The translations under genes were made by a program, and so were the position numbers. This document shows positions 1 through 8,836 of a stretch of DNA of 64,000 bases, in pieces. The notes beneath the pieces were generated by a model. That model worked only from the letters and a program-made list of their open reading frames with translations. It did no database searches and was not told the DNA's origin. Location: assembly GCA_025358255.1 (NCBI GenBank), contig JANYKC010000034.1, forward strand, positions 52,253 to 116,252, in the 5' to 3' direction. How positions within the stretch are numbered: position 1 is the stretch's first letter; every line of letters starts with the position of its first letter. The DNA comes from Spirochaetaceae bacterium (GTDB lineage: Bacteria; Spirochaetota; Spirochaetia; Treponematales; Rectinemataceae).

Positions 1-545
1 TTCGCTTGCGCGCCGCTCGAGTCCCATTCGCCGGCTGCAGGATAACGCGCGCGGATGAGTTCCCAGAGCCGTGCGGCCTCGGGAGGCATCTGCCCGGCGC
101 CGCGGTTCCAGAGCCTGAGGCTTACCGGGAAGGCCGCTGCCGATTTGTGCAGGTCCAGGAAGGCTTCCACTCCCCGCCAATAGCTGTCCACGTTGTCCGC
201 TCCACAGTGGCTATGGAGGGAGATGCTCAACTTGCGGAGCTTGGCCGCGCCGAGGAGGATCGGAGCCCTTTCGGCCACTTGGGTTCCATTCGTGGTCAAG
301 GTGATGGCAAAGCCTTCTTCCTCGGCCAGGGCGAGGAAGTCCCCGAGGTCGGGGTGGAGGAGGGGCTCCCCCTTGAGGTGGAAGTACAGATGCCTGCCAA
401 AGCCGGCGAGGCGGTCGAGGAAAAGCAGGAAACGTTCGCGGGAAAGGAATTCGCGCTTCCGGAGGGTCTGTGGACAGAACTCGCAGGAGAGATCGCAGAT
501 ATTGGTGATTTCAAGGAAAATCTTGCTGAACATGCTGAGGGCCAT
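1..545 (-). CDS. Radical SAM protein, N-terminal part (runs off the window)
   Basis: The reverse strand is open from an ATG at 545 to the window edge with no stop, so the C-terminus is missing. Residues 17-24 read CDLSCEFC, the CxxxCxxC iron-sulfur motif of radical SAM enzymes, in the context NICDLSCEFCPQ. Further on come HLKGEPLLHPDL and TLTTNGTQ, the usual GGEPLL-like and TNG segments of the SAM-binding half-barrel. The pattern resembles SPASM-type radical SAM proteins, but the region that would carry auxiliary cysteines lies outside the window, so no substrate can be named. No clear ribosome-binding site precedes the ATG; an in-frame ATG four codons later is an alternative. The gene diverges from the M20 hydrolase gene at 701. 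Confidence 0.85.
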   Translation of the reverse strand, partial: MALSMFSKIFLEITNICDLSCEFCPQTLRKREFLSRERFLLFLDRLAGFGRHLYFHLKGEPLLHPDLGDFLALAEEEGFAITLTTNGTQVAERAPILLGAAKLRKLSISLHSHCGADNVDSYWRGVEAFLDLHKSAAAFPVSLRLWNRGAGQMPPEAARLWELIRARYPAAGEWDSSGAQA

Positions 546-621
546 TGTAGCGATCGATCGCGGAATCGGAAAGCGCCGCCGCGCCTGAGTCCCCCACGTG
601 CCGGAGGCGAGAAGGAAAAAG

Positions 622-649
622 TTGACATAATATCGTGGCATGCTACCAT
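622..649 (+). promoter_or_regulatory. Putative sigma-70 promoter for the M20 hydrolase gene
   Basis: A perfect TTGACA -35 box (622-627) is followed after 16 bp by TACCAT (644-649), which matches four of six -10 positions. It lies about 50 bp before the M20 gene and points towards it. Confidence 0.5.
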
Positions 650-700
650 GCACCATTAGTGTTTTTTTTACAGATAACCTGAGCCGCGATGGGAGGTCCC

Positions 701-1918
701 ATGGATACGCTCCTGAAAACCCTGGGTGATCGGCTGGCAGTGGAAGAGGTCGTCGACCTCGCCTCTTCACTCGTCGCGATCGAAAGCCATCGGGACGCCC
801 CGGGCAGGGAAAAGCGTTGCTCCGAGAAGATCGCCTCGGTGTTCCGTTCCTGGGGCATCGAGTCCTCGCTTCCGCCGGCCCTTGAAGGCCGCCCAAACGT
901 GACCGCCATCCTGCGCGGAAGCGGGGGCGGCGCCTCGCTCATGTTCAACGGCCACGTGGATACCGTCCCCGCCTACGAGATGGACTACCCCCCCTTTGTC
1001 CCGCGCGTCGAGGGCGGCCTCCTTTACGGCCGGGGCTCCGTGGACATGAAGGGTGCCCTCGCCTGCATGATGACGGCGATGCGTCTCCTCAAGGAAACCG
1101 GGGTGCCCCTCGCGGGGGATGTCCTGTTCACGGGCGTCATCAACGAGGAGGACCGCTCCGAGGGGACTGAGTATCTGGTGCGCAACGGGCCTAAGGCAGA
1201 CCGCTGCGTCGTCGGCGAACCGACGGGGCTGGCCATCATGGCGGGACACCGCGGCCTCGAATGGCTCCAGTTCGAGTTCCTGGGCAAGGCCGCCCATGGC
1301 GGCACGCCGGAGAAGGGGATCAACGCCATCTCCATGGCGGCGCGCTTCATCCGCAGGGTCGAGGAGACCCTCATCCCCGAGCTCAGGAAGCGTGTCCATC
1401 CCCTCATCGGTCCCGCGGTGATGAACTTCGGCACGATCAAGGGCGGTACCCAGCCAAGCACCGTCGCCGACCGCTGCATCCTCCAGATCGACCGCCGCTG
1501 GATCCCTTCCGAGAGGCTGGAGAGCGTGCTTGGCGAGTACGAGGACATCCTGGCTTCGCTTTCGGGGGAGGACCCGTCCTTCTCCTCCTCCATGACGCGC
1601 ATGGAGAGCAACATGGCCACCATGGACCACTATCCCATGGAGATAGCCGTGGACGATCCCCTCGTCACCGGACTTTCCCGGGCCCTCAGGAGCCTGACGG
1701 GCGCCGAGCCCAGGATAGCCGCCTTCGGCGGATGGACCGACGCCTCCCTCATCAGCAACTTCGGCCACATTCCCACCCTGGTCTTCGGTCCCGGGGACCT
1801 TGCGGTCGCCCATTCGCGCAACGAGCACGTCCCCGTCGAGGAGCTCAGGCTGGCGACCCTCGCCTACGCCCTCCTAGCCGCTGACATCGCCGGAAAGGGG
1901 AAGGCAGGCCTCCCCTGA
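701..1918 (+). CDS. M20-family (ArgE/DapE/CPG2-type) zinc hydrolase
   Basis: Cytoplasmic dizinc deacylase or peptidase of 405 residues, the usual length for the ArgE/DapE family. The metal and catalytic residues appear in order: His85 in GHVDTVP, bridging Asp115 in GRGSVDMKG, the Glu149-Glu150 pair in NEED, VGEPT, the dimerisation-domain His in HGGTPEKG, and the last ligand His371 in HSRNEHV. The start at 701 is chosen because GGGAGG lies just upstream; an in-frame ATG at 689 has no Shine-Dalgarno. The exact substrate (acetylated amino acid, dipeptide or similar) cannot be read from sequence. The next two genes are a YfcC-type carrier and a second M20 enzyme on the same strand, which suggests uptake and hydrolysis of an acyl-amino acid or peptide. 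Confidence 0.85.
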   Translation: MDTLLKTLGDRLAVEEVVDLASSLVAIESHRDAPGREKRCSEKIASVFRSWGIESSLPPALEGRPNVTAILRGSGGGASLMFNGHVDTVPAYEMDYPPFVPRVEGGLLYGRGSVDMKGALACMMTAMRLLKETGVPLAGDVLFTGVINEEDRSEGTEYLVRNGPKADRCVVGEPTGLAIMAGHRGLEWLQFEFLGKAAHGGTPEKGINAISMAARFIRRVEETLIPELRKRVHPLIGPAVMNFGTIKGGTQPSTVADRCILQIDRRWIPSERLESVLGEYEDILASLSGEDPSFSSSMTRMESNMATMDHYPMEIAVDDPLVTGLSRALRSLTGAEPRIAAFGGWTDASLISNFGHIPTLVFGPGDLAVAHSRNEHVPVEELRLATLAYALLAADIAGKGKAGLP

Positions 1919-1987
1919 TCGCCATGTGCCTCGAGGCCGTTCCTGGAACGGTCTATCGTTAATTCATTCGGGCAAGGAGAAGCGAAC

Positions 1988-3400
1988 ATGGAGAAGAAGA
2001 AGAGAAAATTCCCGCACGTCTACGTCATCCTCTTCATCGTGATCATCGTCTCGGCGTTGCTCACCTACATCCTCCCTTCCAACATGTACGATCTCCAGGT
2101 GAAGGACGGCAAGACCACCAAGCTCATCAACCCGGATTCCTACCACTCGGTGCCAAGCAACCCCGTCGACCCCTGGAAGATGGTCATCTCGATCCCACTG
2201 GGCATGAAGGAAGTCGCCAACATCATCTTCTTCATCTTCATCGTAGGCGGCGCCTTCAACATCATCCAGTCGACCGGGGCGATCGAGGCGGGCATACGCA
2301 CCCTGGTGAACGCCATGGGCGGCAAGCGCAAGGGCAGCAAGTGGAAGGACGGCGCCCTCCTCTTCCTGATCGTCGGCGCCTTCTCCATCGGCGGTTGCAC
2401 CTTCGGCATGGCCGAGGAGGCTCTGGTATTCATACCCATGCTGGTGCCCCTGGCCATCGCCATGGGCTACGACTCCCTGACCGGGCTTGCCCTGGCCCTC
2501 GTCGCCCCTTGCGCGGGCTTCACCGGCGCCTTCATCAATCCCTTCACCCTCCAGGTCGCCCAGGGCTTCGTCGGCCTGCCCCTCCTGTCGGGCATGGGCT
2601 ACCGCGTCATCATCTTCATCATCCAGACCATCGTGGCCTTCCTCTTCATCTTCTGGTATTCCCAGCGGGTCAAGAACAATCCCCAGCTCAGCGTGATGTA
2701 TGAGTTCGACCAGAAGCGCGAGAAGGTCGACCTCGACGCGAAGAGCAGCTTCTCTGTCCAGCAGAAGATCGTCCTCGTCCTCATGCTCGCGACCTTCGCC
2801 CTCCTGGTCTACGGCGTCAACGCCTGGGGCTGGTACATCGACGAGATCGCCGCCCTCTTCCTCGCGATGGGCGTGATCTGCGGCTTTGTCGGCGGCATGG
2901 GACCGAGCAAGGTGGCAAGCGCCTTTGTCGACGGCTCGACCGCACTCACGGTCGGCGCCCTCGTGGTCGGCGTCGCGCGCGCCATCCTTGTCGTCCTCTC
3001 GCAGGGCGCCGTCCTCCACACCATCGTCCATGCGATGGCCACGGCGGTGGCGGGTCTTCCGCCCTTCCTCTCCGCGATCGGCATGTACATCGTCCAGATC
3101 CTGATCTCCGTGATCATTCCCTCCGGCTCCGGCATGGCCGCCGTCACGATGCCCATCATGGGCCCCTTGGCCACCCTGCTTGGGATGACGCAGCAGACGG
3201 CCGTCCTCATCTACCAGTTCGCGGACGGCTTCACGAACATCATCATCCCCACCTCGGGCTACCTCCTCGCGGGCGTCGCCCTGGCCAAGGTCCCTTACGA
3301 GAAGTGGGTCAAGTGGTACACGCCGCTGTTCTGCATCTTCCTGGGCCTCGGGGCGATCTTCGTCATCATCGCCCAGATCACCAAGTTCGGCCCGTTCTAA
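1988..3400 (+). CDS. YfcC-family basic amino acid / dicarboxylate-type membrane carrier
   Basis: Inner-membrane carrier of 470 residues with about a dozen hydrophobic segments. It starts with a short basic N-terminus and a first helix, followed by a periplasmic loop with the YDLQVKDGKT stretch typical of YfcC/ArcD-like proteins (COG1288). Conserved-looking patches include FIFIVGGAFNIIQSTGA, GGCTFGMAEEAL, GFTGAFINPFTLQVAQG and IPSGSGMAAVTMPIMGPL, the last resembling the substrate and ion site of the wider IT superfamily. AAGGAG sits 9 nt before the ATG. It is sandwiched between two M20 hydrolases on the same strand, so its cargo is probably the peptide or acyl-amino acid they cleave; that is inference from context. 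A strong stem-loop follows the stop. Confidence 0.85.
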   Translation: MEKKKRKFPHVYVILFIVIIVSALLTYILPSNMYDLQVKDGKTTKLINPDSYHSVPSNPVDPWKMVISIPLGMKEVANIIFFIFIVGGAFNIIQSTGAIEAGIRTLVNAMGGKRKGSKWKDGALLFLIVGAFSIGGCTFGMAEEALVFIPMLVPLAIAMGYDSLTGLALALVAPCAGFTGAFINPFTLQVAQGFVGLPLLSGMGYRVIIFIIQTIVAFLFIFWYSQRVKNNPQLSVMYEFDQKREKVDLDAKSSFSVQQKIVLVLMLATFALLVYGVNAWGWYIDEIAALFLAMGVICGFVGGMGPSKVASAFVDGSTALTVGALVVGVARAILVVLSQGAVLHTIVHAMATAVAGLPPFLSAIGMYIVQILISVIIPSGSGMAAVTMPIMGPLATLLGMTQQTAVLIYQFADGFTNIIIPTSGYLLAGVALAKVPYEKWVKWYTPLFCIFLGLGAIFVIIAQITKFGPF

Positions 3401-3420
3401 GGCTTCATTTCGATTGACCG

Positions 3421-3451
3421 GACCCCGGGAAGGCGAGGCTTTCCCGGGGTC
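3421..3451. terminator. Stem-loop after the YfcC gene
   Basis: An 11-bp perfect stem, GACCCCGGGAA with TTCCCGGGGTC, encloses a 9-nt loop. No clear T-tract follows, so it may be a partial terminator or an mRNA 3'-end protector rather than a strong intrinsic terminator. Confidence 0.55.
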
Positions 3452-3502
3452 ATCCCTTCTCGGACCGGGGAAAGCATCCTATACTCGCCGCCTGGAGCAA
3501 CC

Positions 3503-4729
3503 ATGGAATTCAACGACAGGCAAACCAAGGTTCTCACCGCGATAGACGCCGCGCAGGACATGATCATCGAGGTCTCCCGCGCCATCCATGCCCATCCCGA
3601 GCTCGGGGACCAGGAAGTGTTTGCGTCGACCCTCTTGGCCGATGAACTGGAGGCCCGCGGCTTTTACGTGGAGCGGGGCTGGTGCGGGCGGAAGACGGCT
3701 TTCCGCGCGCGCAAGGGCGGTGTCGGCGGCCCTGGTCACGCCGGTGGCCCCAAGGTCGCCTTCATGGCTGAATACGATGCCTTGCCCGGCATAGGGCATG
3801 GCTGCGGCCACAACCTCATCTGCTCCTCCGCCCTGGCCGCGGGCATCGGCCTAGGTGAAGTGGCCGCGGAGCTTGATTGTGAAGTCTGGGTGGTCGGGAC
3901 CCCGGCGGAGGAGACCGACGGCGCCAAGGTCGCCATGGCGGCAGCCGGCGCTTTCGATGGCCTCGATGCCGCCCTCATGATCCATCCCTATGACGGCAAC
4001 TTCTCCCACACCGAGTCGCTGGCCATGGACGCCATCGAGCTGGAATACCGGGGAGCGCCAGCCCATGCCGCGGCCTCTCCTTGGGAGGGACGCAACGCCC
4101 TGGATGCCCTCATCATCGCCTTCACGTCCATCAACGCCCTGCGCCAGCAGATGCGGCCTGACGCGCGGGTCCACGGCATCATCACCGACGGCGGGAAGGC
4201 TCCCAACATCATCCCCGACCGCGCCGTCGCTCGCTTCTACATCAGGGCCCGGAAACGTTCCTACCTGGATACCCTCGTGGCCCAGTTCACGGCCTGCGCC
4301 CAGGCGGCCGCCCTCGCGACGGATACCGAGCTCTCGATGCGGAACTATGAAGGAAGCTTTGACGACATGGTGAACAACGAAGCCTTGGCCGGACGCATGC
4401 GCGCCTGGCTTGAAGGCCCCCCAGATGAAGCTCCCCTGGGCGCCGGCGCCTTCCAGCGCTGCCCCGACAGCTTCGGCTCCATCGACATGGGCAATGTCTC
4501 GCATGTCGTTCCCGCTGCCCATGTGCTGGTCGATGTGACCGGGGGAAGGAAGATGGCCATCCACACCCCGGAATTCCGGGATGCCGCCTGCAGCCCCGTG
4601 GCCGAGGCCGCCCTTGTCCGCGCCGCGAAGGCCCTTGCCCTCACGGGGTTCGACCTCTTCGCGGACAAGGCCTTCCTTGACCAGGTGCGCCGGGATTTCG
4701 ATGCGGCCACGGGGGGCGTCCGCGGATAG
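3503..4729 (+). CDS. M20 amidohydrolase, AbgB / PM20D2-like
   Basis: Zinc amidohydrolase of 408 residues. It carries the AbgB/PM20D2 signature: AEYDALPGIGHGCGHN (metal-binding Asp and HGCGHN), VGTPAEETDGAKV with the catalytic Glu pair, a HAAASPWEGRNALDA dimerisation segment and a C-terminal HTPEF with the final ligand His. Relatives cleave p-aminobenzoyl-glutamate, acyl-amino acids or beta-alanyl dipeptides; which of these applies here is not visible. GGAG precedes the ATG by 5 nt. Together with the upstream M20 enzyme and YfcC-type carrier it forms a three-gene uptake-and-hydrolysis cassette, separated from the carrier by about 100 bp with a stem-loop. Confidence 0.85.
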   Translation: MEFNDRQTKVLTAIDAAQDMIIEVSRAIHAHPELGDQEVFASTLLADELEARGFYVERGWCGRKTAFRARKGGVGGPGHAGGPKVAFMAEYDALPGIGHGCGHNLICSSALAAGIGLGEVAAELDCEVWVVGTPAEETDGAKVAMAAAGAFDGLDAALMIHPYDGNFSHTESLAMDAIELEYRGAPAHAAASPWEGRNALDALIIAFTSINALRQQMRPDARVHGIITDGGKAPNIIPDRAVARFYIRARKRSYLDTLVAQFTACAQAAALATDTELSMRNYEGSFDDMVNNEALAGRMRAWLEGPPDEAPLGAGAFQRCPDSFGSIDMGNVSHVVPAAHVLVDVTGGRKMAIHTPEFRDAACSPVAEAALVRAAKALALTGFDLFADKAFLDQVRRDFDAATGGVRG

Positions 4730-4777
4730 GGATCCCAGTTGTTTCCTTGGCTGGCCGGATGAAGGCAGGCCGCTAAA

Positions 4778-4813
4778 GCCAGCCGCCCAAGGCCAGCCGC
4801 CCAAAACCAGCCC
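4778..4813. repeat. 14-bp tandem repeat, about 2.5 copies
   Basis: GCCAGCCGCCCAAG (4778-4791) is followed by GCCAGCCGCCCAAA (4792-4805) and a partial third copy. It lies between the M20 gene and the next lipoprotein. It is one of several short tandem repeats in this window. Confidence 0.7.
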
Positions 4814-4926
4814 GGCGGGGATGGGCATTGCCTCATCCTCCCCGCGGTACTATGCTTATCCTCGAATACAATCGCTACGCGTGTCGCACACCTATGGTAG
4901 CCTGCTTTCACGAGAAGGAGAGCGCC

Positions 4927-5826
4927 ATGAATATCCATCGGATCCGGCCAGTCATCCTGATGACGACGGCTTTCGTCCTCTCCGTTTCCTGCCTGTCCCT
5001 CTTGCCCACGAGCACTCCGCCCTTCCAGGTCTGGGAAGGCCCTCCTCGGCCGCTCGGCGAGACGGCGACCTTCACCTATAAGGGGACTGGAGCCTATGGT
5101 CTCCTGCTGTACGCGATCGATGGCCAGCCCCGCAGCCGCCATGGGGACAACCGGCTCCTCGAGGGAAGCTTCTCGAATACCCTGATGTGCGGTTTTGACG
5201 TGACCGTCCTTCCCGGCGAGCACAGCTTCGAGTTCTATACCGTCGACACGAACCCCCTCCAGATTTTCACCCTCCGCTTTCCCATGGCGGCCGGCAAGAC
5301 CTATGCGCTCGAAGGTTCCAGCAAGGTCTTCAAGGTCACCCTTGAAGGCGCCCCGATAATGGCCGCGCGGGAGGATGTTCCCGCCATTATCGAGCCAGCT
5401 GAAGGCGATCCGCATGCCACCCTCGAATTCAGGCGCGAAGGCGGCGCGATGGATGTCAACGCCTATCTCCTCCGGATAGACGGCAAGATCCGCTCGCCCA
5501 TGTACAAACGCCATCCCCGCTGGGCGGTGATGAACTACTCAGGCCTGGCCTCCGGCATCGTCAATTCGATCGGGGGCACGGGAATGCTTGTCCAGGCCAA
5601 TGTCGAGGCCGACGAAGGCAAGCTCTCGATCCGGCTCGAGCCCGGACGGCATCACATCGAGTACTTCGTAGAGACGATGTATCTCGGTCAAAGGGGCCTG
5701 GGGGACAGCGTCCGGAGCCTCGATTTCGATTTCGAAAGCGGGAAATCCTACAGGATAGTCCTCGAGCGCGATCCCGTGAAGGTCGAGGGTGTCGAGGAGA
5801 GCTCTATCGCCATCGTCGGCAAATAG
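4927..5826 (+). CDS. Predicted lipoprotein of unknown function
   Basis: A 299-residue protein. The start at 4927 is fixed by AAGGAG 7 nt upstream; the frame is open further upstream but has no signal there. Residues 1-22 form a lipoprotein signal peptide with a basic N-region, a hydrophobic core and a LSVSC lipobox, so the mature protein should be anchored by an acylated Cys. The remainder is soluble and looks beta-rich, with two similar halves (around PRSRHGDNRLLEG and IRSPMYKRHPRW, each followed by a PGEHSFEFY / PGRHHIEYF segment), which suggests an internal duplication. I recognise no family. It probably lies on the inner- or outer-membrane surface facing the periplasm. Confidence 0.8.
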   Translation: MNIHRIRPVILMTTAFVLSVSCLSLLPTSTPPFQVWEGPPRPLGETATFTYKGTGAYGLLLYAIDGQPRSRHGDNRLLEGSFSNTLMCGFDVTVLPGEHSFEFYTVDTNPLQIFTLRFPMAAGKTYALEGSSKVFKVTLEGAPIMAAREDVPAIIEPAEGDPHATLEFRREGGAMDVNAYLLRIDGKIRSPMYKRHPRWAVMNYSGLASGIVNSIGGTGMLVQANVEADEGKLSIRLEPGRHHIEYFVETMYLGQRGLGDSVRSLDFDFESGKSYRIVLERDPVKVEGVEESSIAIVGK

Positions 5827-5875
5827 GGCCAGGTGCCGCAGCGGCCTTGTAGGCACCGGTCCTGTTGGCCGCGGG

Positions 5876-5914
5876 CTTGTCCGCGCCGGACTTGTCCGCG
5901 CCGGACTTGTCCGG
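5876..5914. repeat. 15-bp tandem repeat, 2.6 copies
   Basis: CTTGTCCGCGCCGGA occurs at 5876-5890 and 5891-5905, with a partial third copy. It sits in the spacer before the HIT gene. The frame stays open through it, but there is no ribosome-binding site upstream, so it is treated as non-coding. Confidence 0.75.
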
Positions 5915-5978
5915 CGACGGTTCCCGGGCTATCGTGCACAAGCCCGCCGGCCCTGCCCGCGGAGCCATGGAGGCGACA

Positions 5979-6404
5979 ATGAACCACGATCCGAATTGCT
6001 TTTACTGCGTTCCCGAAAAGCGGGCCGCCGACCTTGCGCTCGAGGTCGCCTGCCTTGAGGTTTCGACCCTCCTTCTTTTCCGCGAACAGAGCCACCCCGG
6101 GCGCTGCATCGTCGCCTACAAGGACCATGTGCGCGAGCTTTTCGAGCTCAGCCCCGCGGAACTCGCCGCCTTCATGGCCGACGTGGCCAAGGCGGGCAGG
6201 GCCATCGCCGCCGTCGTGAAGCCCGCGAAGCTGAACTACGGCGCCTTCGGCGACAAGATGGGACACCTCCATTTCCACATCGTGCCCAAGTTCGAAGGCG
6301 GCCGCTCCTGGGGCGGCATGTTCGACATGATGCCCGAGCCAAAGGTCCTCCTTCCCGAGGCCGAACTCCTTGAGCTTGCGGCGAGGATCAAGGCGGCGCT
6401 CTAA
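5979..6404 (+). CDS. HIT-family nucleotide hydrolase/transferase
   Basis: A cytoplasmic histidine-triad protein of 141 residues. The triad is visible as HLHFHIV (His96, His98, His100), the nucleophile and phosphate-binding motif of HIT enzymes that act on nucleoside phosphoramidates, dinucleoside polyphosphates or similar substrates. An N-terminal CFYC pair resembles the first zinc or structural Cys pair of some HIT proteins. The start at 5979 is preferred because GGAGG lies 6 nt upstream; the longer open frame through the tandem repeat lacks a start signal. It is followed by a GC-rich hairpin and converges on a lipoprotein gene. Confidence 0.85.
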   Translation: MNHDPNCFYCVPEKRAADLALEVACLEVSTLLLFREQSHPGRCIVAYKDHVRELFELSPAELAAFMADVAKAGRAIAAVVKPAKLNYGAFGDKMGHLHFHIVPKFEGGRSWGGMFDMMPEPKVLLPEAELLELAARIKAAL

Positions 6405-6412
6405 GGCGGCGG

Positions 6413-6435
6413 CGGCCCGGTTTTTTGCCGGGCCG
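6413..6435. terminator. Hairpin between the HIT gene and the convergent lipoprotein gene
   Basis: CGGCCCGG pairs with CCGGGCCG around a TTTTTTG loop, 9 nt after the HIT stop codon. It is suited to end transcription from either side, although no T-tract follows the stem on the plus strand. Confidence 0.5.
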
Positions 6436-6550
6436 TTGGTGGCGCACGGCTATCCATTGCCAACACCGATGGCCTGCGTCGCCTCCGGCTTGGGGAAGGA
6501 GGGCCACCCGCAGGGTTTGCCTGATGGCCCACCCTGCAGCATCCAAGCCC

Positions 6551-7006
6551 CTATTCGTCCACGACGAAGGAAATCGTCATCGAATTTCCCGGCACCGGTT
6601 CGAAGGTGACGCTTCCGCGCCACAGATGGCTGCCGCCCCCGAGATCCCCGCTCCGTGTCCCGCTGAGCTTCTTTATAGTGCCGACCGGATAGCCAATGAA
6701 ATTCGCGACCTTGATCTTGATGGCGTAAGGGATGCCGGCGCCGCTTTGCGCATTGGCATCGCCTGAGGGTGCCGCGGCGGTTGCGGAAGCCGCGGCACCG
6801 TCGAAACCCGCCACATCCTTGCCGGTGACCGCGACGACCTTTCCCGATTTGTCTATAAGGGATGCCTGGCCGGGAGTCGCGGGATTGAAGGGCAGCAGTT
6901 TCGGATCCGAAATATTGTCCTTGCCAGCGGTGGCTTTTTGGCCAGGAGCGCAGGAGAGCAGCATCGCCGCCAGACCCAGGAACAGGAGCGCCTTGGATTT
7001 CCTCAT
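6551..7006 (-). CDS. Small predicted lipoprotein
   Basis: A 151-residue protein with a signal peptide and LLSC lipobox (MRKSKALLFLGLAAMLLSC), preceded by AAGGAGG. The middle is a low-complexity Ala/Ser/Gly linker (AAASATAAAPSGDANAQSG). The C-terminal 60 residues look like a small beta domain (YAIKIKVANFIGYPVGTIKKL, then a GDLGGGSHLW turn). The adjoining upstream gene on the same strand also contains a GDLGGGS turn in its C-terminal region, so the two may share a domain type. There is no recognised family. It lies 24 bp downstream of that gene and is probably co-transcribed with it. Confidence 0.75.
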   Translation of the reverse strand: MRKSKALLFLGLAAMLLSCAPGQKATAGKDNISDPKLLPFNPATPGQASLIDKSGKVVAVTGKDVAGFDGAAASATAAAPSGDANAQSGAGIPYAIKIKVANFIGYPVGTIKKLSGTRSGDLGGGSHLWRGSVTFEPVPGNSMTISFVVDE

Positions 7007-7030
7007 TTCATTCCTCCTTCTTGTTTTCCC

Positions 7031-8416
7031 TCAATAGCTGGGGCTTTTCGAGACGAGCCTGCATTCTATCGGCGAAGTCCTTGTCGCTCCGCCGCTCATC
7101 CTCAGCGCCATTCCCCCCGATCCGTCGCTCGGGTCGAAGTTGTAGGCGCCCTCGTTGTTGTCCCAGATCCGTGTGATCGACGTAGGACCGGTGAAGTCGC
7201 CCTTGTATAGCGAGTAGCCGGCTGCCTTGAGCTGGGCTTCGTTTATGACGAGGCCATCCCAGCTTTGGGTCCACCTTACCAGTTTTCGGGTTTGGGAGTC
7301 GTAGACCACCGTCGAATACGAGCCCGAACCGCCGCCGAGGTCACCGAATTCCACCGTCACGTACCTTGCCGGGTTTCCCGCGGTCGAGGACGTGGATTTC
7401 GCAGGCGCGGGATTGGATGCGGCTGGCTGGGCGATCGTCGAAGCTGCGCTTCCGGTGGAGAACACGGCGAACTGGGCGACTTTGCCCGCCAGGCCCTTCA
7501 AGGCCGGGATGGACGTGGTGTCATAGGTATTGAACGAAACGAAGGCTTCGCCCTTGCCCGATTTCAGCAGGCTTGACAGCTTGGCGTATTCCTCTCCCCC
7601 AGAGGAAAGCTCGGCAATCCCGGTGATGGGCATGCCGCCGCTGTCGAGCAGGGTCAATTTCAGTTTCCAATCCATCCCTTCCGCCGAGGGCATCGGCTTC
7701 CTGGCGGCTACCTTGACCATGCAGGTCACTTGGACCGAATTGTCATGTGATACCTGGTAGGTGCCGTCGAAGACTGACAGGTACTCCGACAGGTCTCCTC
7801 CTATAGCCGTAGTTTCGGGACGCACCGCGATCGAGATGATGCCCTCCGCGCTTGTCGAGATCATCGAGCGGTCCTTGGATGCGGAGCCCTCTCCGACCTT
7901 GCCCGAGCCCGAGGCCGTGAGCGCCAATCCCCCGAACAGCAGGACGAAAAAGGAGCCAAGGCACAGGAAGAAAATCGAAGCGTTGGAAAGGCGTTTTTTT
8001 ATCCTCTTTAGCTTCATGTCGAAAAGCTCGGCCTGCTTTAGGGCCACCGGATCGTCGGCCGCGATGATCCTTAGCATCTCGACGGCGCTCTCCCCTTTCT
8101 GCCTCCAGGCCTGCGCAAGCAGCCGGGGACCCTTGTCCGCCCCGAGATGGGGACCCGCATGCGGCCTTGCCAGCGCGTTTTCCACGCAGATGCCGGCGAA
8201 TTCCACCAATCCTTCCTTGCCCATCGGGAGAGGCCATTCCGACACCTGCCTGGCTTTCCTTTCTGCCAGCTTCGACCCGTGCAGGGGATCCGGAATCTTG
8301 ATGCCGAAGCCCTGGTCGATGGTCCCGACGGGTTCCGCGTCAAGGATCCCGAACTTCACCAGCAGGCCCTGGTATTCATTCCGCACGGCGTCCGCCCCGC
8401 CCTTCGACTTGGCCAT
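7031..8416 (-). CDS. Single-pass membrane protein of unknown function
   Basis: A 461-residue protein with an AAGGGGAG ribosome-binding site. Residues 1-140 are cytoplasmic and helical in character, with an RIKKR basic stop-transfer stretch. One transmembrane segment lies at about 146-166 (FFLCLGSFFVLLFGGLALTA). The rest, about 290 residues, should be exported: a beta-rich portion, an Ala/Pro/Ser/Thr linker (SNPAPAKSTSSTAGNPA), and a C-terminal domain containing GDLGGGSGSYSTVVY, WTQSWDG and WDNNEGAYNFDPSDGSGG. This topology (cytoplasmic domain, one helix, external domain) is common for envelope sensors or scaffolds, but nothing identifies a partner. It is followed closely by the small lipoprotein. 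Confidence 0.75.
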   Translation of the reverse strand: MAKSKGGADAVRNEYQGLLVKFGILDAEPVGTIDQGFGIKIPDPLHGSKLAERKARQVSEWPLPMGKEGLVEFAGICVENALARPHAGPHLGADKGPRLLAQAWRQKGESAVEMLRIIAADDPVALKQAELFDMKLKRIKKRLSNASIFFLCLGSFFVLLFGGLALTASGSGKVGEGSASKDRSMISTSAEGIISIAVRPETTAIGGDLSEYLSVFDGTYQVSHDNSVQVTCMVKVAARKPMPSAEGMDWKLKLTLLDSGGMPITGIAELSSGGEEYAKLSSLLKSGKGEAFVSFNTYDTTSIPALKGLAGKVAQFAVFSTGSAASTIAQPAASNPAPAKSTSSTAGNPARYVTVEFGDLGGGSGSYSTVVYDSQTRKLVRWTQSWDGLVINEAQLKAAGYSLYKGDFTGPTSITRIWDNNEGAYNFDPSDGSGGMALRMSGGATRTSPIECRLVSKSPSY

Positions 8417-8836
8417 ATACTCCCCTTCAGTCTTGCCCTATCCTGGAAAACCGGACTCATGAACCGATTCGGATAAAAAAAACACGAAGCGAAGTCTCGC
8501 GCGGGGTTGGGAAGCAGACAAGGCACGATATGCGTCACGTGGCCGTGAGAATGCGAAGTGAGCTTCGGAATCGCACGGCCGACGGGCGAAAGGGGCCGGG
8601 GATGCCCAAGACCGGATCGGCGATATGATAACAAATATTACTATATGTTTTGATCGATCAACCGGAGCAGAGATGGCGGTTCACGCCCATTTCCGCCACA
8701 GTACGCTGTTTGCCCTTGACAGTTCGACGGCTCATGCCTAGCTTTAACATCGGTGGAATTGTGATTGGGCGCGCGCGAGCCAAGCGATGTGGCGATATGC
8801 CGCCGTGGAATCCCGAGTTCAATAAGGAGTCGAAGC
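8417..8836. other. Divergent intergenic region before the CBS-domain gene
   Basis: About 420 bp without a convincing gene. It holds the upstream region of the minus-strand membrane protein, an A-tract near 8476 and, in the right-hand part, a promoter for the CBS-domain gene (8716-8744). No repeat or RNA gene was recognised. Confidence 0.6.
8716..8744 (+). promoter_or_regulatory. Putative promoter of the CBS-domain gene
   Basis: A perfect TTGACA (8716-8721), a 17-bp spacer and TAGCTT (8739-8744). It lies about 90 bp before the start codon. Confidence 0.5.

Noticed and set aside
6..659. A plus-strand 217-codon frame at the left edge
   Set aside because: The opposite strand encodes a clear radical SAM domain with CxxxCxxC; the plus-strand product has no recognisable features.
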